64,000 nt of DNA from Streptomyces sp. CC228A (GTDB lineage: Bacteria > Actinomycetota > Actinomycetes > Streptomycetales > Streptomycetaceae), in NCBI RefSeq assembly GCF_021390935.1, contig NZ_JAJPUI010000003.1:1-64000 (forward strand), in the 5' to 3' direction. Made by a program: the position numbers and the translations under genes. Shown here piece by piece: positions 36,620-51,424 of this stretch (its first letter is position 1; each line of letters begins with the position of its first letter). The notes beneath the pieces were generated by a model that saw only the letters and a list, made by a program, of their open reading frames with translations, had not been told where the DNA came from and did no database searches.

Positions 36620-38607
36620 GTGAGCACCCAGGAAGCGCAGCACGCCCAGAGAGCCCCCGAGTCCCGCTCCGGCTCCGCCGCCGCCCCCGTCGACGTCGAG
36701 CAGGCCGAGGCCGCGCTCGTCGAGCACTATCCACGGCTGGTCCGCATCGCCTACCTGGTGCTGCCGCCGTCCCTCGGCCGCAACCGCCGGGTGCTGACCG
36801 CGCACGCGCTGGTGCAGCGGTCGCTGCCCCGGCGGCGCCTCGCCGGCGAGGACGCGGCGATGCCGGTGCAGCGGCGCCGCCCCGAGGACGCCGTCGACCC
36901 GGGCTACGCCTACGTACGGCTCCGGGTGCTGCGGCAGGCACTCGACGGTGCCGCGCCGCTGCGGCGGACGGCGTGGCCGAAGCGGGCCCAGCTCCCGCCG
37001 CTGCTGCCGCAGGTGTGGGGCCTGCGGTTGTTCCCGCGCTCCGGGGGCGCCGACGAACTGGCCCTGGACCAGCGGCTGTCGTCCGTGTCGGCGGCCGGCC
37101 GGGCCGCGTACGTGCTGCGCGGCCTCGAACGGCAGGGGGACGCGGAGGTGCGGCGGGTGCTCGCCGCGGCGGGCGTGGCGGACCCGGCGGCGGCGCTCGC
37201 CGAGGCGGACGGCGTGGACGGGAAGGACGCGGCGGGCGGGGCGGCGCTGCTGGAGTCGCCGGAGTTCGACCCCTGCTCCTTGCAGGCCCGGCCGACGGAC
37301 CTGATGCGGCGGCGCCAGCACACGCGGGCGGCGCTCGCCGCGGGCGCGGCGGCGGTGGTGTGCGGGGTGCTGCTGGCCCTGCCGGGTGACGGCTGGGGCC
37401 GGGACGGCGCGGCGGCGCCGCCGTACGCGCGGAACGCGGCGGCGGAGGCGGCGCTGGACCCGGGCAAGGTGCTGCGGGTCTCCCCGGCGGCGTGGCAGCG
37501 GTCGTCCCGCACGGACTTCTCCGTGTGGCGGCGCGGGGCGACCTGGTCCGGGACGAGGAGCTGCTGCGGCGGGCGCTCGCGGTGTGGGCGCGGCCGGGGG
37601 CGAAGGTGCAGGCGTCGGCGACGCCCGGCACGATGCCGGGGCCGCCGGCGGGCCCGCCGCAGCTGCTGTTCGCGGGCGACGTGGACGGCGCCCGGGTGGT
37701 GCTGTTCCACGACGGACTGCGGGCGGTGCGGTACGCGGAGCCGAAGGACGGCACGGACGTGGCGGCCCTGGACTTCGCGCGGACCGACGGGGCCGACACG
37801 GCGTCGTCCGCGGCGCTGGTGGTGAGCCGCACGCATGCGAACGTGCGCTATCTGACGGCCCCGTGGGTGCGGGACGTGCGGGTGCGGGACCTGCTGCAGG
37901 CAGGCGGGGAGGCCCGGCCGCTGGAGCGGGACGGGCACGGGGTGACGTCCTCGATGCAGAGCCCCGCGGCGGCCAGCAGCTGCACGTCCTGGGACGTGCT
38001 GGAGGTGCGGGACGGGATCGCGACCCGGGTGCTGACGGACCTGGGTGAGCTGGTGCCGGTCCGGCTGACGTCGGGTGCGCCGTCGGCGCCGGTCGACGTG
38101 TCCGGGCAGACGGCGCGGGCCGAGTGGGCGCGCACGGCGTGCCTGCTGCCGTCGATGCGGGCGACGGGGGTGCGGTCGGTGAACTCGTGGCGGTTCGCCG
38201 AGCAGGACCTGCCGGGTGAGGGCACGGGCACGGCGTCGTGGCTGTGCACCCGCGCGGAGACCTGGCGGGGCACGGGCAGCAGGGCGCTGGCCCAGTTCCA
38301 GGCGCCGGTCACCGCCGTGACGCCGGGGGCGCCGGCGACGCCTGGTGCGGTCGCGGCGAAGGCGGAGGACTCCCCGGCGTGCGGGGCGCGGGTGCCGCAG
38401 GTGCTGGCGGGCGTGCTGTGGAAGGGCCCCGGCGACCAGTGGTACGTCCTGGCGGCCGGCAGTCCCGACGTGGCGTCCGTGACGGTGTCGGGCGGGGTCG
38501 ACGCCCGTGAGCGGGGTCGGCTGCTCGCGGTCGAGGCGGACAAGGGCGCCAAGGTGGAGCTGGACGGGAAGCTGGAGGACGGCACGGAGATCAGCGCGCT
38601 GCGGTGA
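36620..38607 (+). pseudogene. Sigma-factor-like N-terminus joined to a large C-terminal domain, one frameshift
   Basis: The start is a GTG. The first 230 residues contain an N-terminal segment with AALVEHYPRLVRIAYLVLP, resembling the region-2 helix of ECF sigma factors, then two arginine-rich helical parts and one hydrophobic stretch (AALAAGAAAVVCGVLLALPG). The frame breaks near 37526-37538 and resumes with RGDLVRDEELLRRALAVWA, a domain of about 350 residues with a Cys-pair-containing C-terminus. One restored base gives 662 residues. A membrane-anchored protein with a cytoplasmic sigma-like part and an external domain is likely; similar Streptomyces proteins are uncharacterised. Confidence 0.6.
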
Positions 38608-38698
38608 TCCCTGGCGGGGGCCCGGCCCGGTCGGGTCCCCGCGACTTTTCCCGTGCACGGCTCTGTCCCCCGGGCGTACCCGTCAGTACATTGACGCC

Positions 38699-39601
38699 AT
38701 GTCTAATACGCGGCCGGTTGCGTTGCCTCCCGCAGAGCAGGCACCCCCAGAGCGGATCGAACTGAAGGCGAGGAAGGTCTCCTTCGACTGGAAGCAGACC
38801 CCTCTCCACTGGGTCCCCGGCGACCCGTTCACCACCCACACCATCAACGTCCTGCACCTGCTGCTCCCCGCGGGCGAGCGCTGGTTCATCCACGTGTACC
38901 GGCAGGTGCTGCCGTACATCCGGGACGACCGGCTGCGTGCGGACGTCATCGGGTTCATCGGGCAGGAGGCCGTGCACTCCCAGGCCCACGACGACGTCCT
39001 GCCGCGGCTGAGGGAGCTGGGCCTCGACCCGACCCCGTACACGGCGCAGGTCGACTGGTTCTTCGAGAAGCTGCTCGGCGACCGGACGCTGCCGCCCGGG
39101 CGGCCGCGGCAGTGGTGGCTCATGGAGCGGGTCGCGCTGATCGCCGCCATCGAGCACTACACCGCGTTCCTCGGCGACTGGGTGCTCAACGCCGAGGAGC
39201 TGGACCGCAGGGGCGCCGACCCGGTGATGCTGGACCTGCTGCGCTGGCACGGCGCCGAGGAGGTCGAGCACAGGTCGGTGGCGTTCGACCTGTTCGTGCA
39301 CCTCGACGGCGGCTACCGGCGGCGGGTGCGGACCTGGGCGGCGGCCTTCACCGCGCTGGTGTTCCTGTGGCAGCGCGGGGTGCGGTTCTTCATGGAGAAC
39401 GACCCCACCCTGCTCGGCGACAAGCCGACGTTCACCCGGTTCGTCCGCAAGGGCAGGGAGGGCGTCCTGCCGTCCACCCCGGCCATGCTGCGGTCCATCC
39501 CCCGCTACCTGAGCCGCTCCTACCACCCGTCGCAGGAAGGCTGCACCGCCCAGGCGGTCGCCTACCTCGCCTCGTCCCCCGGCGCACGCGGAGGTGCCTG
39601 A
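38699..39601 (+). CDS. PF10118-type metal-dependent hydrolase
   Basis: The 300-residue helical protein contains GFIGQEAVHSQAHDDVLP (about residue 85), IEHYTAFLGDWVLN and WHGAEEVEHRSVAFDLF, that is, the Glu/His-rich metal ligands of the PF10118 family (predicted ferritin-like di-metal hydrolase). Streptomyces copies are usually annotated as metal-dependent hydrolase. The next gene, a PDR/VanB reductase, starts 2 bp after its stop, so the two are almost certainly one operon; the reductase may deliver electrons to this di-metal protein (inference). Confidence 0.88.
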   Translation: MSNTRPVALPPAEQAPPERIELKARKVSFDWKQTPLHWVPGDPFTTHTINVLHLLLPAGERWFIHVYRQVLPYIRDDRLRADVIGFIGQEAVHSQAHDDVLPRLRELGLDPTPYTAQVDWFFEKLLGDRTLPPGRPRQWWLMERVALIAAIEHYTAFLGDWVLNAEELDRRGADPVMLDLLRWHGAEEVEHRSVAFDLFVHLDGGYRRRVRTWAAAFTALVFLWQRGVRFFMENDPTLLGDKPTFTRFVRKGREGVLPSTPAMLRSIPRYLSRSYHPSQEGCTAQAVAYLASSPGARGGA

Positions 39602-39603
39602 GC

Positions 39604-40665
39604 ATGCCCGGAACCCGCACCCTCCTGCTCGCCGCCGCAGCCGCCGTCCTCGCCCGGCGGGCCCTGCGCCGCCGCATCCGGCAGGCGCCCCTGTGGCCCC
39701 TGCCCGCCCTGGAGGAACCCGTGTCGGGGCGCGGCCGGCGCTCCTCCACCACCCCGCGCCGCGTGCTGGTCACCGAGCGGACCGAGCCCGCCGCGGGCGT
39801 CGTCCGGCTCCGGCTGGAGGGCGTCGGGCTGCCGCCCTGGTCGCCGGGCGCCCACCTCGACCTGGTGCTGCCCTCCGGGCTCGTACGGCAGTACTCGCTG
39901 TGCGGCGACCCGGCCGACACCGACGCGTACACCGTCGCCGCCCGGGTGCTGGCGGACGGGCGCGGCGGGTCCCTGGAGGTGCGCGACCAGCTCCACGAAG
40001 GCACGGAGGTGGAGATCCGGGGGCCGCGCAACCGGTTCCCGCTGGTGGACGCGGAGACGTACGTGTTCGTCGCCGGCGGCATCGGCATCACTCCCGTCCT
40101 GCCGATGGTGCGGGCCGTCCACGCGGCGGGCGCCGACTGGCGGCTGCTGTACTGCGGGCGCGACCGGGCGTCCATGCCGTTCGTCGACGAGCTGGAGGAG
40201 CTCGGCGCCGGCGGTCCGCACGGCAGCCGCACGGCGGTCGTCGCGGAGGACACCGACGGGCGCCCCGACCTGTCCTTCCTCGCGGACCTGCCGGACACCG
40301 CGGAGGTGTACTGCTGCGGGCCCGACGGGCTGATGGAGGCGGTGACCCGGGCTCTGGGCCGCGCACCCCGCCTGGAGCGGTTCACGGCGGCCGCGCAGGA
40401 GGGCGGTGCGTTCCGGGTGGAGCTGCGCCGCACCGGCGCCACCGTGGACGTGGCGGCCGGGCAGTCGGTGCTGGCGGCGGTGCGCGCCGAGGTGCCCCAT
40501 GTGTCGTACTCGTGCGAACAGGGCTTCTGCGGCACGTGCCAGCAGCGGGTGCTGGAGGGCGAGATCGACCACCGGGACGAGCTGCTCACCGACGACGAGC
40601 GGCACGACTCGATGTTGATCTGCGTGTCCCGCTGCCGGGGCGACCGGCTGGTGCTGGACCTGTAG
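39604..40665 (+). CDS. PDR/VanB-family flavin/2Fe-2S oxidoreductase
   Basis: The 353-residue protein has a short basic N-terminal hydrophobic segment, a ferredoxin-reductase FAD domain (RQYSLCGDPAD, the flavin-binding RxYS motif, about residue 98), the NAD-binding GGIGITPVLPM motif (about residue 159), and a C-terminal plant-type 2Fe-2S domain with SCEQGFCGTC and a distal Cys in LICVSRC. This is the vanillate-demethylase reductase architecture. It starts 2 bp after the PF10118 gene and probably serves as its electron donor. Confidence 0.93.
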   Translation: MPGTRTLLLAAAAAVLARRALRRRIRQAPLWPLPALEEPVSGRGRRSSTTPRRVLVTERTEPAAGVVRLRLEGVGLPPWSPGAHLDLVLPSGLVRQYSLCGDPADTDAYTVAARVLADGRGGSLEVRDQLHEGTEVEIRGPRNRFPLVDAETYVFVAGGIGITPVLPMVRAVHAAGADWRLLYCGRDRASMPFVDELEELGAGGPHGSRTAVVAEDTDGRPDLSFLADLPDTAEVYCCGPDGLMEAVTRALGRAPRLERFTAAAQEGGAFRVELRRTGATVDVAAGQSVLAAVRAEVPHVSYSCEQGFCGTCQQRVLEGEIDHRDELLTDDERHDSMLICVSRCRGDRLVLDL

Positions 40666-40763
40666 GCGGCGCCCGCGCACCGGCGTCCCGCGGCAGAGCG
40701 CCCGGGTCGGTGTTCGGGTCGGCGGGCCGGGTGCGGGCTCGCCGTCCGGCTCTGGCCGCACCC

Positions 40764-41090
40764 CTACGGCAGCAGCAGCCAGTCCGCCGCGAGCGCCGCG
40801 GCCAGGCCGGTCCCGAGGAGGCAGATGCCGAGGCGGGTGCGGCCGTGGCGGCTCAGCTCGATGACGACGCCGCACAGGATCATGGCCAGCCCGTACACGC
40901 CGACGACCAGCACGGAACCCCGGCTCGCCAGCCGCAGCGCCAGGACGACCGCCAGCGCGACCAGCAGCACGGTCGCGACCGCGGCTCCCAGCCGACGCGC
41001 CTGACGGGGAGTCAGGCCGCTGTCCTGCTCGGGGGCGTCCGCCTCCGGCTCGACGCGGTCCCGGATGTCGCGGTCGTCGGCTGTGGTCAT
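40764..41090 (-). CDS. Small membrane protein of unknown function
   Basis: The 108-residue protein has an acidic N-terminal tail, then three hydrophobic segments (LGAAVATVLLVALAVVLAL, VLVVGVYGLAMILCGVVI, LGICLLGTGLAAALAADWLLLP). No family is recognised. It is divergent from the TetR gene, with 62 bp between starts. Confidence 0.7.
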   Translation of the reverse strand: MTTADDRDIRDRVEPEADAPEQDSGLTPRQARRLGAAVATVLLVALAVVLALRLASRGSVLVVGVYGLAMILCGVVIELSRHGRTRLGICLLGTGLAAALAADWLLLP

Positions 41091-41152
41091 GCCCGGAGCG
41101 TAACGGACCGGCACGCCCGCGGCCGTTCGAGGGAGGCGGTTAGGCTGTCCGC

Positions 41153-41896
41153 ATGACGACCGGGGTGCGCAGACGGATGGGCGTCGAGGAGCGCAGGCAG
41201 CAGCTCATCGGCGTGGCTCTGGAGTTGTTCAGCCACCGCTCCCCCGACGAGGTGTCGATCGACGAGATCGCCGCCGCCGCGGGCATCTCCCGGCCGCTCG
41301 TCTACCACTACTTCCCCGGCAAGCAGAGCCTGTACGAGGCGGCGCTGCGGCGCGCCGCCGAGGAGTTGCGAGCGCGGTTCGTCGAGCCGCACGAGGGGCC
41401 GCTGGGCGCCCGGCTGCTGCGGGTGATGCACCGGTTCTTCGACTTCGTCGAGGACCACGGGCCGGGCTTCTCCGCGCTGATGCGGGGCGGCCCGGCGGCC
41501 GGGTCCGCGCCGGAGGGGACGCCGTCGGCGACGAACGTGATGATCGACGAGGTGCGGCAGGCGGCGTACGAGCAGATCCTCAGCCACCTGGGGGTGCCCG
41601 TGCCGCCGCCCGCCCGGCTCGACCTGGTGGTGCGGTCGTGGGTGGCGCTCGCCGAGTCGACGGCGCTGATCTGGCTGGACGGCCGCCGCGTGCCGCGCGC
41701 CGAGCTGGAGGTCCAGCTCGTGCACGATTTCGCGGCGCTGGCGGCGGTGAGCGCCGCGTACGACGACGAGATGGCCGCGCTGGTCGTGCGGATGCTGGCG
41801 GAGGAGCCCGCCGACGGGCCGTTCGGCACGCTCGTCGACCGGCTCGGCACTCTGCTGGCGCGGGTGCCGGCGGTGCCGGCTCAGCCGGTGCGGTAG
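41153..41896 (+). CDS. TetR-family transcriptional regulator
   Basis: The 247-residue protein has a TetR N-terminal helix-turn-helix (residues 10-58; IDEIAAAAGISRPLVYHYFPGKQSLYE is the classic recognition segment) and a C-terminal ligand/dimer domain with SWVALAESTALIWL. The target is unknown; TetR proteins usually control adjacent genes, so the membrane protein at 40764 or the hydrolase/reductase pair upstream are candidates. Confidence 0.9.
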   Translation: MTTGVRRRMGVEERRQQLIGVALELFSHRSPDEVSIDEIAAAAGISRPLVYHYFPGKQSLYEAALRRAAEELRARFVEPHEGPLGARLLRVMHRFFDFVEDHGPGFSALMRGGPAAGSAPEGTPSATNVMIDEVRQAAYEQILSHLGVPVPPPARLDLVVRSWVALAESTALIWLDGRRVPRAELEVQLVHDFAALAAVSAAYDDEMAALVVRMLAEEPADGPFGTLVDRLGTLLARVPAVPAQPVR

Positions 41897-42231
41897 GACA
41901 CGTCGAGGTCCCGCACCTCCGCGGAGACGTGGACGGCCAGGCCGTCCACCGGGGTGAGGAAGTCCCGTACGAGCGCGGCCGCGGCCTCGCTCAGCCGTGC
42001 CTTCGCCTCCGGTGTGCGGCCGGGCAGCAGGGCGATCTCGACGTGGACGGCGGCGTCGGAGCCGGTGCCGTCGCCGACGGTGGTGTCACCGGTCGCGCGG
42101 GTACGGGTCGTGCAGGCGGCGAGGCGGGCGGACACGGTCTCGGCCACGACCGGGTGCAGGGCGGCGGCGTAGCCGCGGCGGTCGAAAGCACCGCCGAGGG
42201 AGTCCGAGTAGTCGATGGTGATCTGCGGCAT
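41881..42231 (-). CDS. CHMI-like isomerase (5-carboxymethyl-2-hydroxymuconate delta-isomerase family)
   Basis: The 116-residue protein starts MPQITIDYSDSLGG with the N-terminal Pro of the tautomerase superfamily after Met removal, then a central loop and the C-terminal half ending VRDLDVSYRTG, as in HpaF-type proteins. Classical members act in homoprotocatechuate degradation; no such genes adjoin, so the role may differ. It overlaps the TetR gene by 16 bp at the 3' ends. Confidence 0.75.
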   Translation of the reverse strand: MPQITIDYSDSLGGAFDRRGYAAALHPVVAETVSARLAACTTRTRATGDTTVGDGTGSDAAVHVEIALLPGRTPEAKARLSEAAAALVRDFLTPVDGLAVHVSAEVRDLDVSYRTG

Positions 42232-42285
42232 GCGCCCACTCTCACCCGCGGCCGCGCGGGCGCACAAACCGCGACCGGATGGCGG

Positions 42286-42319
42286 ACGCCCCCGCTCCGG
42301 TGGGACCGGGCGGGGGCGT
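42286..42319. terminator. Hairpin downstream of the pullulanase gene
   Basis: ACGCCCCCGC (42286-42295) pairs with GCGGGGGCGT (42310-42319), a 10-bp stem 19 bp beyond the 3' end of the minus-strand pullulanase gene and before the CHMI gene. Confidence 0.5.
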
Positions 42320-42337
42320 GCGCGGGGCGGGGCCGCG

Positions 42338-47773
<5,436 letters not shown>

Positions 47774-47806
47774 GACGTTCTCCTCGTTGAGGGTCCTACG
47801 GGAGGA

Positions 47807-47834
47807 GGCCCCGCACCCGGGCGGGTGCGGGGCC
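47807..47834 (-). terminator. Hairpin between aml and the pullulanase gene
   Basis: GGCCCCGCACCCG (47807-47819) pairs with CGGGTGCGGGGCC (47822-47834), a 13-bp stem with a 2-nt loop. It begins 16 bp after the aml stop and ends 34 bp before the pullulanase TTG start, so it may partially end transcription while letting some through. Confidence 0.6.
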
Positions 47835-47849
47835 CGGTGGGTGCGGGGG

Positions 47850-49547
47850 TCAGTTGCGCCAGGTGTCGTTCAGGACGACCTTGCCGTCGGCGGGGACGGT
47901 GGCGGTGCGGTTGGCGCCGCCCTCCCAGGTGACGTTCCCGGCGGCGTCCTTGCGGATGTACTTGTACTCGAAGGCGGTGCCGGCGGGCAGGTCGACGTCG
48001 AGCTTCCAGACGGGGTACGCGGCGGGGTCGAGCTTGAGGGCGCTGCCGGTGCTCCAGTTCCCCAGCTCGGTCCGGTTGCCGGTGACGTAGATGTCCTCTC
48101 CCCAGCTGGTGGTGGCCTCGACGTTGAAGGAGGCACCCGTGGTGCTGCTGGGCGGCGGGGTGTCGCCGCAGTCCTTGGCGCCGACGTGCAGGGCGAGGGC
48201 CGTGCCGGCGCCGAGGGTGGCGGTGAACCGGCCCGCGGAGTCGACGGTGACGGCGGTGCCGTTCTGCACGTTGCAGTAGCTGCCGGCGGCGAGGGACGTC
48301 TGGAAGGTCTGCGTGATCGCGCCGCCCTCGTGGTTGATGGCCACGAACGCCTTGTCGCCGCGCCCGAAGGCGATGGCGTCGTTGCCGTTGTCCCACCAGT
48401 TCGTGACGCCCTGACCGCGGGCCACGTTCCGGAAGGCGACCATGGACTTGATCTCGCGCCAGTCGTGCTGGCACTTCCAGCCGTCGCTGTAGCAGGCGTT
48501 CACCTGGCCGCCGTTGGGCGGGCCTGCGTCCTTGTCGGACCACTCGTAGCCGGAGTGGACGTCCGGGGAGCCGTACGGCCAGGCGAGCATGAACACGCTG
48601 GCGAGGGTGTAGGCGGAGCCGCTCTTGTAGCTGAGGGTGTCGCCGACCCGCTCGGTGTCGTGGTTGTCGACGAAGACGCCGGACTGGCCGGAGGACATGA
48701 AGCCCCAGCCCTCGCCGAAGTTGTTCAGGTGGGCGAGCTTGTCGTTCTGGAACGCCTGCTTCAGCCCGCGGGCGTAGCGGAACTCCTGCACGTCGCCGTT
48801 CTGGAGGTACTCGCCGGGGTCGACGGCCTCGCCTGCCCCGTGGATGGCCTCCTGCTTCCAGTACGCGTTCGGGTCGGTGAGCTGGGCCTTGATGGCGGCG
48901 AGGTCGTCGGTCGGCATGTGCTTGGCCGCGTCGATGCGGAAGCCGTCGACGCCGAGCGACAGCAGGTCGTTCATGTACGCGGCGATGCGCTGGCGCGGCC
49001 ACGACTCCTGCGTGTCCAGGTCGGAGAGCCCGACGAGCTCGCACTGCTGGACGTTCCAGCGGTCCTGGTAGTCGGTGACGTTGGTGGTGCAGTTGTCGAA
49101 GTCGGCGGCGGAGTAGATGCCCGGGTAGTCGTACTTGGTGTACGAGGACCCGCCGGTGCCGACGCCGTCGCCCGCGGCCATGTGGTTGATGACGGTGTCG
49201 GCGACGACCTTGACGCCTGCCGCGTGGCAGGTGTCGATCATGCTCTTGAAGGCGGCGCGGTCACCGAGGCGGCCGGCGATCTTGTAGCTGACGGGCTGGT
49301 ACGAGGTCCACCACTGGGAGCCCTGGATGTGCTCCTGCGGGGGCGAGACCTGCACGTAGCCGTACCCGGCGGGTCCGAGCGTGTCCGTGCAGGCCTTGGC
49401 GACGGAGTCGAACTTCCACTCGAACATCACCGCGGTGACGTCCTTGTCGCCCGGCGCGGCGGCCTGCGCCTGGGTGACGGGCGCCGTGACGCCGACTGCG
49501 GCTCCCGCCACGACGGCGAGTGCGGCGGCCACGGTTCTTCTGGCCAT
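47850..49547 (-). CDS. aml: Secreted alpha-amylase with CBM20 starch-binding domain
   Basis: This 565-residue GH13 enzyme has a signal peptide ending near residue 30 ([14 protein letters not shown]). Catalytic motifs are [10 protein letters not shown] with the nucleophile (about residue 200), EAIHGAGE (about 232) and VDNHDTER (about 296), as in Streptomyces alpha-amylases. A C-terminal CBM20 domain (about 465-565, [19 protein letters not shown]) binds raw starch. A very good GGAGGA ribosome site lies before the ATG. Upstream CTTGC repeats suggest MalR control. The pullulanase gene follows 77 bp downstream. Confidence 0.96.
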   Translation of the reverse strand: MARRTVAAALAVVAGAAVGVTAPVTQAQAAAPGDKDVTAVMFEWKFDSVAKACTDTLGPAGYGYVQVSPPQEHIQGSQWWTSYQPVSYKIAGRLGDRAAFKSMIDTCHAAGVKVVADTVINHMAAGDGVGTGGSSYTKYDYPGIYSAADFDNCTTNVTDYQDRWNVQQCELVGLSDLDTQESWPRQRIAAYMNDLLSLGVDGFRIDAAKHMPTDDLAAIKAQLTDPNAYWKQEAIHGAGEAVDPGEYLQNGDVQEFRYARGLKQAFQNDKLAHLNNFGEGWGFMSSGQSGVFVDNHDTERVGDTLSYKSGSAYTLASVFMLAWPYGSPDVHSGYEWSDKDAGPPNGGQVNACYSDGWKCQHDWREIKSMVAFRNVARGQGVTNWWDNGNDAIAFGRGDKAFVAINHEGGAITQTFQTSLAAGSYCNVQNGTAVTVDSAGRFTATLGAGTALALHVGAKDCGDTPPPSSTTGASFNVEATTSWGEDIYVTGNRTELGNWSTGSALKLDPAAYPVWKLDVDLPAGTAFEYKYIRKDAAGNVTWEGGANRTATVPADGKVVLNDTWRN

Positions 49548-49640
49548 GTTTCCTCCTGGGGAGGGGAGGTGCGGATGCAGTGGAGGCAGCCTCGTACGAC
49601 AACGCGCCGTGCCCGCAAGGCCGATGTGGGGGTGAAGCCT

Positions 49641-49665
49641 CTTGCTGCAAGAAGGCAGCAAAGGT
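49641..49665. promoter_or_regulatory. Mal operator-like repeat upstream of aml (proximal)
   Basis: CTTGCTGCAAG (49641-49651, perfect palindrome) is followed by GGCAGCAAAGG. This is the CTTGCA/TGCAAG type of site that the MalR/Reg1 LacI-family repressors recognise in Streptomyces amylase promoters, as known from that family. It lies about 95-120 bp upstream of the aml start. Confidence 0.55.
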
Positions 49666-49764
49666 TTTCGGACGTGACCGTACGAGCCGCCGGCGCGGGA
49701 GGTCAACCCCTGCGACACACTCCCCTTACGCGCGGGTCACATCCCGGAAACCCCGGCAACAAAG

Positions 49765-49793
49765 GGGTTGCAAGCTCTTTCGCAAGGAATTGC
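49765..49793. promoter_or_regulatory. Mal operator-like repeats upstream of aml (distal)
   Basis: TTGCAAGCTCTTTCGCAAGG with a following ATTGCAG carries three TTGC/GCAA half-sites within 28 bp. It resembles the sites between malE and malR. It lies about 220-245 bp upstream of the aml start. Confidence 0.5.
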
Positions 49794-50289
49794 AGTGGTG
49801 CTACGTTCAACGACGACTCCGGTCCGGTCGGCCGAGGGTATCGGCTGCGCCAGCCGACCCCACGCGCCCGGTCGGCCGGGCCGGTCGCCAACCGGGAGGC
49901 CCGGGGCTCGAAGAAGACCCCGCCGCCCCTGACACCAGGGCAGGCCCCGGGCCTCCCCGCCAGCCACCCCCTTGGCGAACGAGCGCGCGCACGCGTCGCG
50001 CAGGCGTGTGCGCGTACGCGTGGCGTGAACCGGGGCGACAGCCCTGCCGGGCGCCTACGACAACGCGCGCAGTCGCGCAGGTGCGCGGCCGCCCCCTTCC
50101 GAAAAGCCACTCGCCCGCAACGGCCCGCCCTTCCCGCGCCCCTGACAGCGTCAATCGGACATACCGGCGCACATCGTGACGCAGGGCGGGTCGGCGCACC
50201 ACCGCGTCCCGCAGGTCGCGGCGACGGGACGGCGCGGCCGCGTCAGCCAGGTGGATAGAGTCGCCCCGCAGTCAACGAGGGGAGTGACG
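49794..50289. other. Gene-free region upstream of the gene at 50290
   Basis: No convincing gene is seen; long open frames on both strands are low-complexity. A weak candidate ribosome site (AGGGGAG at 50278-50284) precedes the GTG at 50290. Confidence 0.5.
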
Positions 50290-50946
50290 GTGGGGGCGAC
50301 GGGGGCGTGGGTGGTCGGTGCCCTTCCTGACGCGGCGGCTCGGGACCTCGCGCGCCGATACGGCCGCCCCGTACGGCCCCTCGACGGGTACCCGCCGCGA
50401 GAGGTCCGCCTGGCTCTGGCGTGGTGGCACAACGGCGGCGGGGAGGAGACCTTCTTCGCACGGCCCGCGGGCCCGTCCGGGCCCTTGGAGCCCACGCCGG
50501 CCGCCTACCGGTTCGCCGACCTCGTCGAGGCCGCCCACGCCTCCTCCGACTCCGCGGACGCGGACGCGATGCAGGACGCGAGCACGGCCGTGATGCCCGA
50601 GACGATCGGCGCAGGACTCTTCGTGGCGACCGCCCGGAAGGCCAACCCGGTCGCGGCCCTGTTCCACGGCCTCGGCCCGCGGCGCTCGGCACTGCTCCCC
50701 GGCTGGTTCGGGCACGTCCTCCTCTCCGCCGACGAGGTACGGGCCGCTCTGCCCCGGTACGAGGAGGCCCTGCTCCTGCCCGACGGGGAGCGGGCCGCCG
50801 TCCTCTCCGGCATCACCGACTGGATGACGGCGATGGGCGACGCGCCCGACGCCGACGCGGCCGAACTCGTCGACGGCCCCCTCCGGGTGGTGCGCCACGC
50901 CGCGGCGACCGGATCCGGTGTCGCCGCGTTCAGCAATTGGTACTGA
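50290..50946 (+). CDS. Conserved hypothetical protein
   Basis: The 218-residue protein starts at a GTG with AGGGGAG about 5 nt upstream. It begins GATGAWVVGALPDAAARDLARRYGRPVRPLDGYP and contains LALAWWHNGGGEETFFARP, FVATARKANPVAALFHGLGP and a C-terminal RVVRHAAATGSGVAAFSNWY. No recognised domain; it looks like an alpha/beta protein with no signal peptide. Further in-frame upstream starts exist but have no ribosome site. The stop is followed by the left copy of the 190-bp repeat. Confidence 0.65.
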   Translation: MGATGAWVVGALPDAAARDLARRYGRPVRPLDGYPPREVRLALAWWHNGGGEETFFARPAGPSGPLEPTPAAYRFADLVEAAHASSDSADADAMQDASTAVMPETIGAGLFVATARKANPVAALFHGLGPRRSALLPGWFGHVLLSADEVRAALPRYEEALLLPDGERAAVLSGITDWMTAMGDAPDADAAELVDGPLRVVRHAAATGSGVAAFSNWY

Positions 50947-50982
50947 CCCGGGCCGCCGGCGCGGGGCCCGGGGTCAGGGGCC

Positions 50983-51175
50983 GCCCTGCATCCGGGCCTC
51001 ACCCGGCACCGGAAGGAGGGGGTGAGGGCGCCGTGCCGTTGTCCCCCGAGACGCACGGCGCCCGGCCTCCTTCCGGAGGGCACCAGGCCCGGCGCGCGGC
51101 CCCGTGCCGGGCGAGGTGCCGGGGCGGGGCGCAGGGGTGCCGGGTCGGTCAGCCCGCCGAGGGGGACACCAGCAT
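50983..51175. repeat. Left copy of the 190-bp direct repeat
   Basis: The sequence from GCCCTGCATCCGGGCC to GGGGGACACCAGCAT matches 53670-53863 almost base for base in its outer 80 and 75 bp; the central 35 bp differs. It contains a GGGCGCCGTGC/GCACGGCGCCC hairpin at 51026-51063. It ends with the same minus-strand MLVSPSAG-stop codons found at the end of the membrane glycosyltransferase gene. Confidence 0.75.
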
Positions 51176-51424
51176 CAGCGACGCGCTCGAACTGCTCCGG
51201 GCTCATCTGCGTGCGCGGGCGGACACGGCGCGCAGGACGCCGCGCTCTCGGCGGGGGCCACGGTCACCAGGGCCGTATCCGACGGGCTGCGCTGGCACAG
51301 CGTCCTCCTCTCCCTGTCCGTCCGACGACTACAAGGCGACGGTACGGGCGCTGAGCGTGACGCCAGACCGCCGGCAGGCGCCTTCTTCCAGGGGACCACT
51401 CGCCCCCGTGATCCGACGACGGCC
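51176..51424. other. Gene-free stretch right of the left repeat copy
   Basis: No intact gene is seen. Protein-like pieces such as ISDALELLRAHLRARADTARR and GATVTRAVSDGLRWH appear in different plus-strand frames and may be a decayed gene, but this is weak. Confidence 0.4.
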
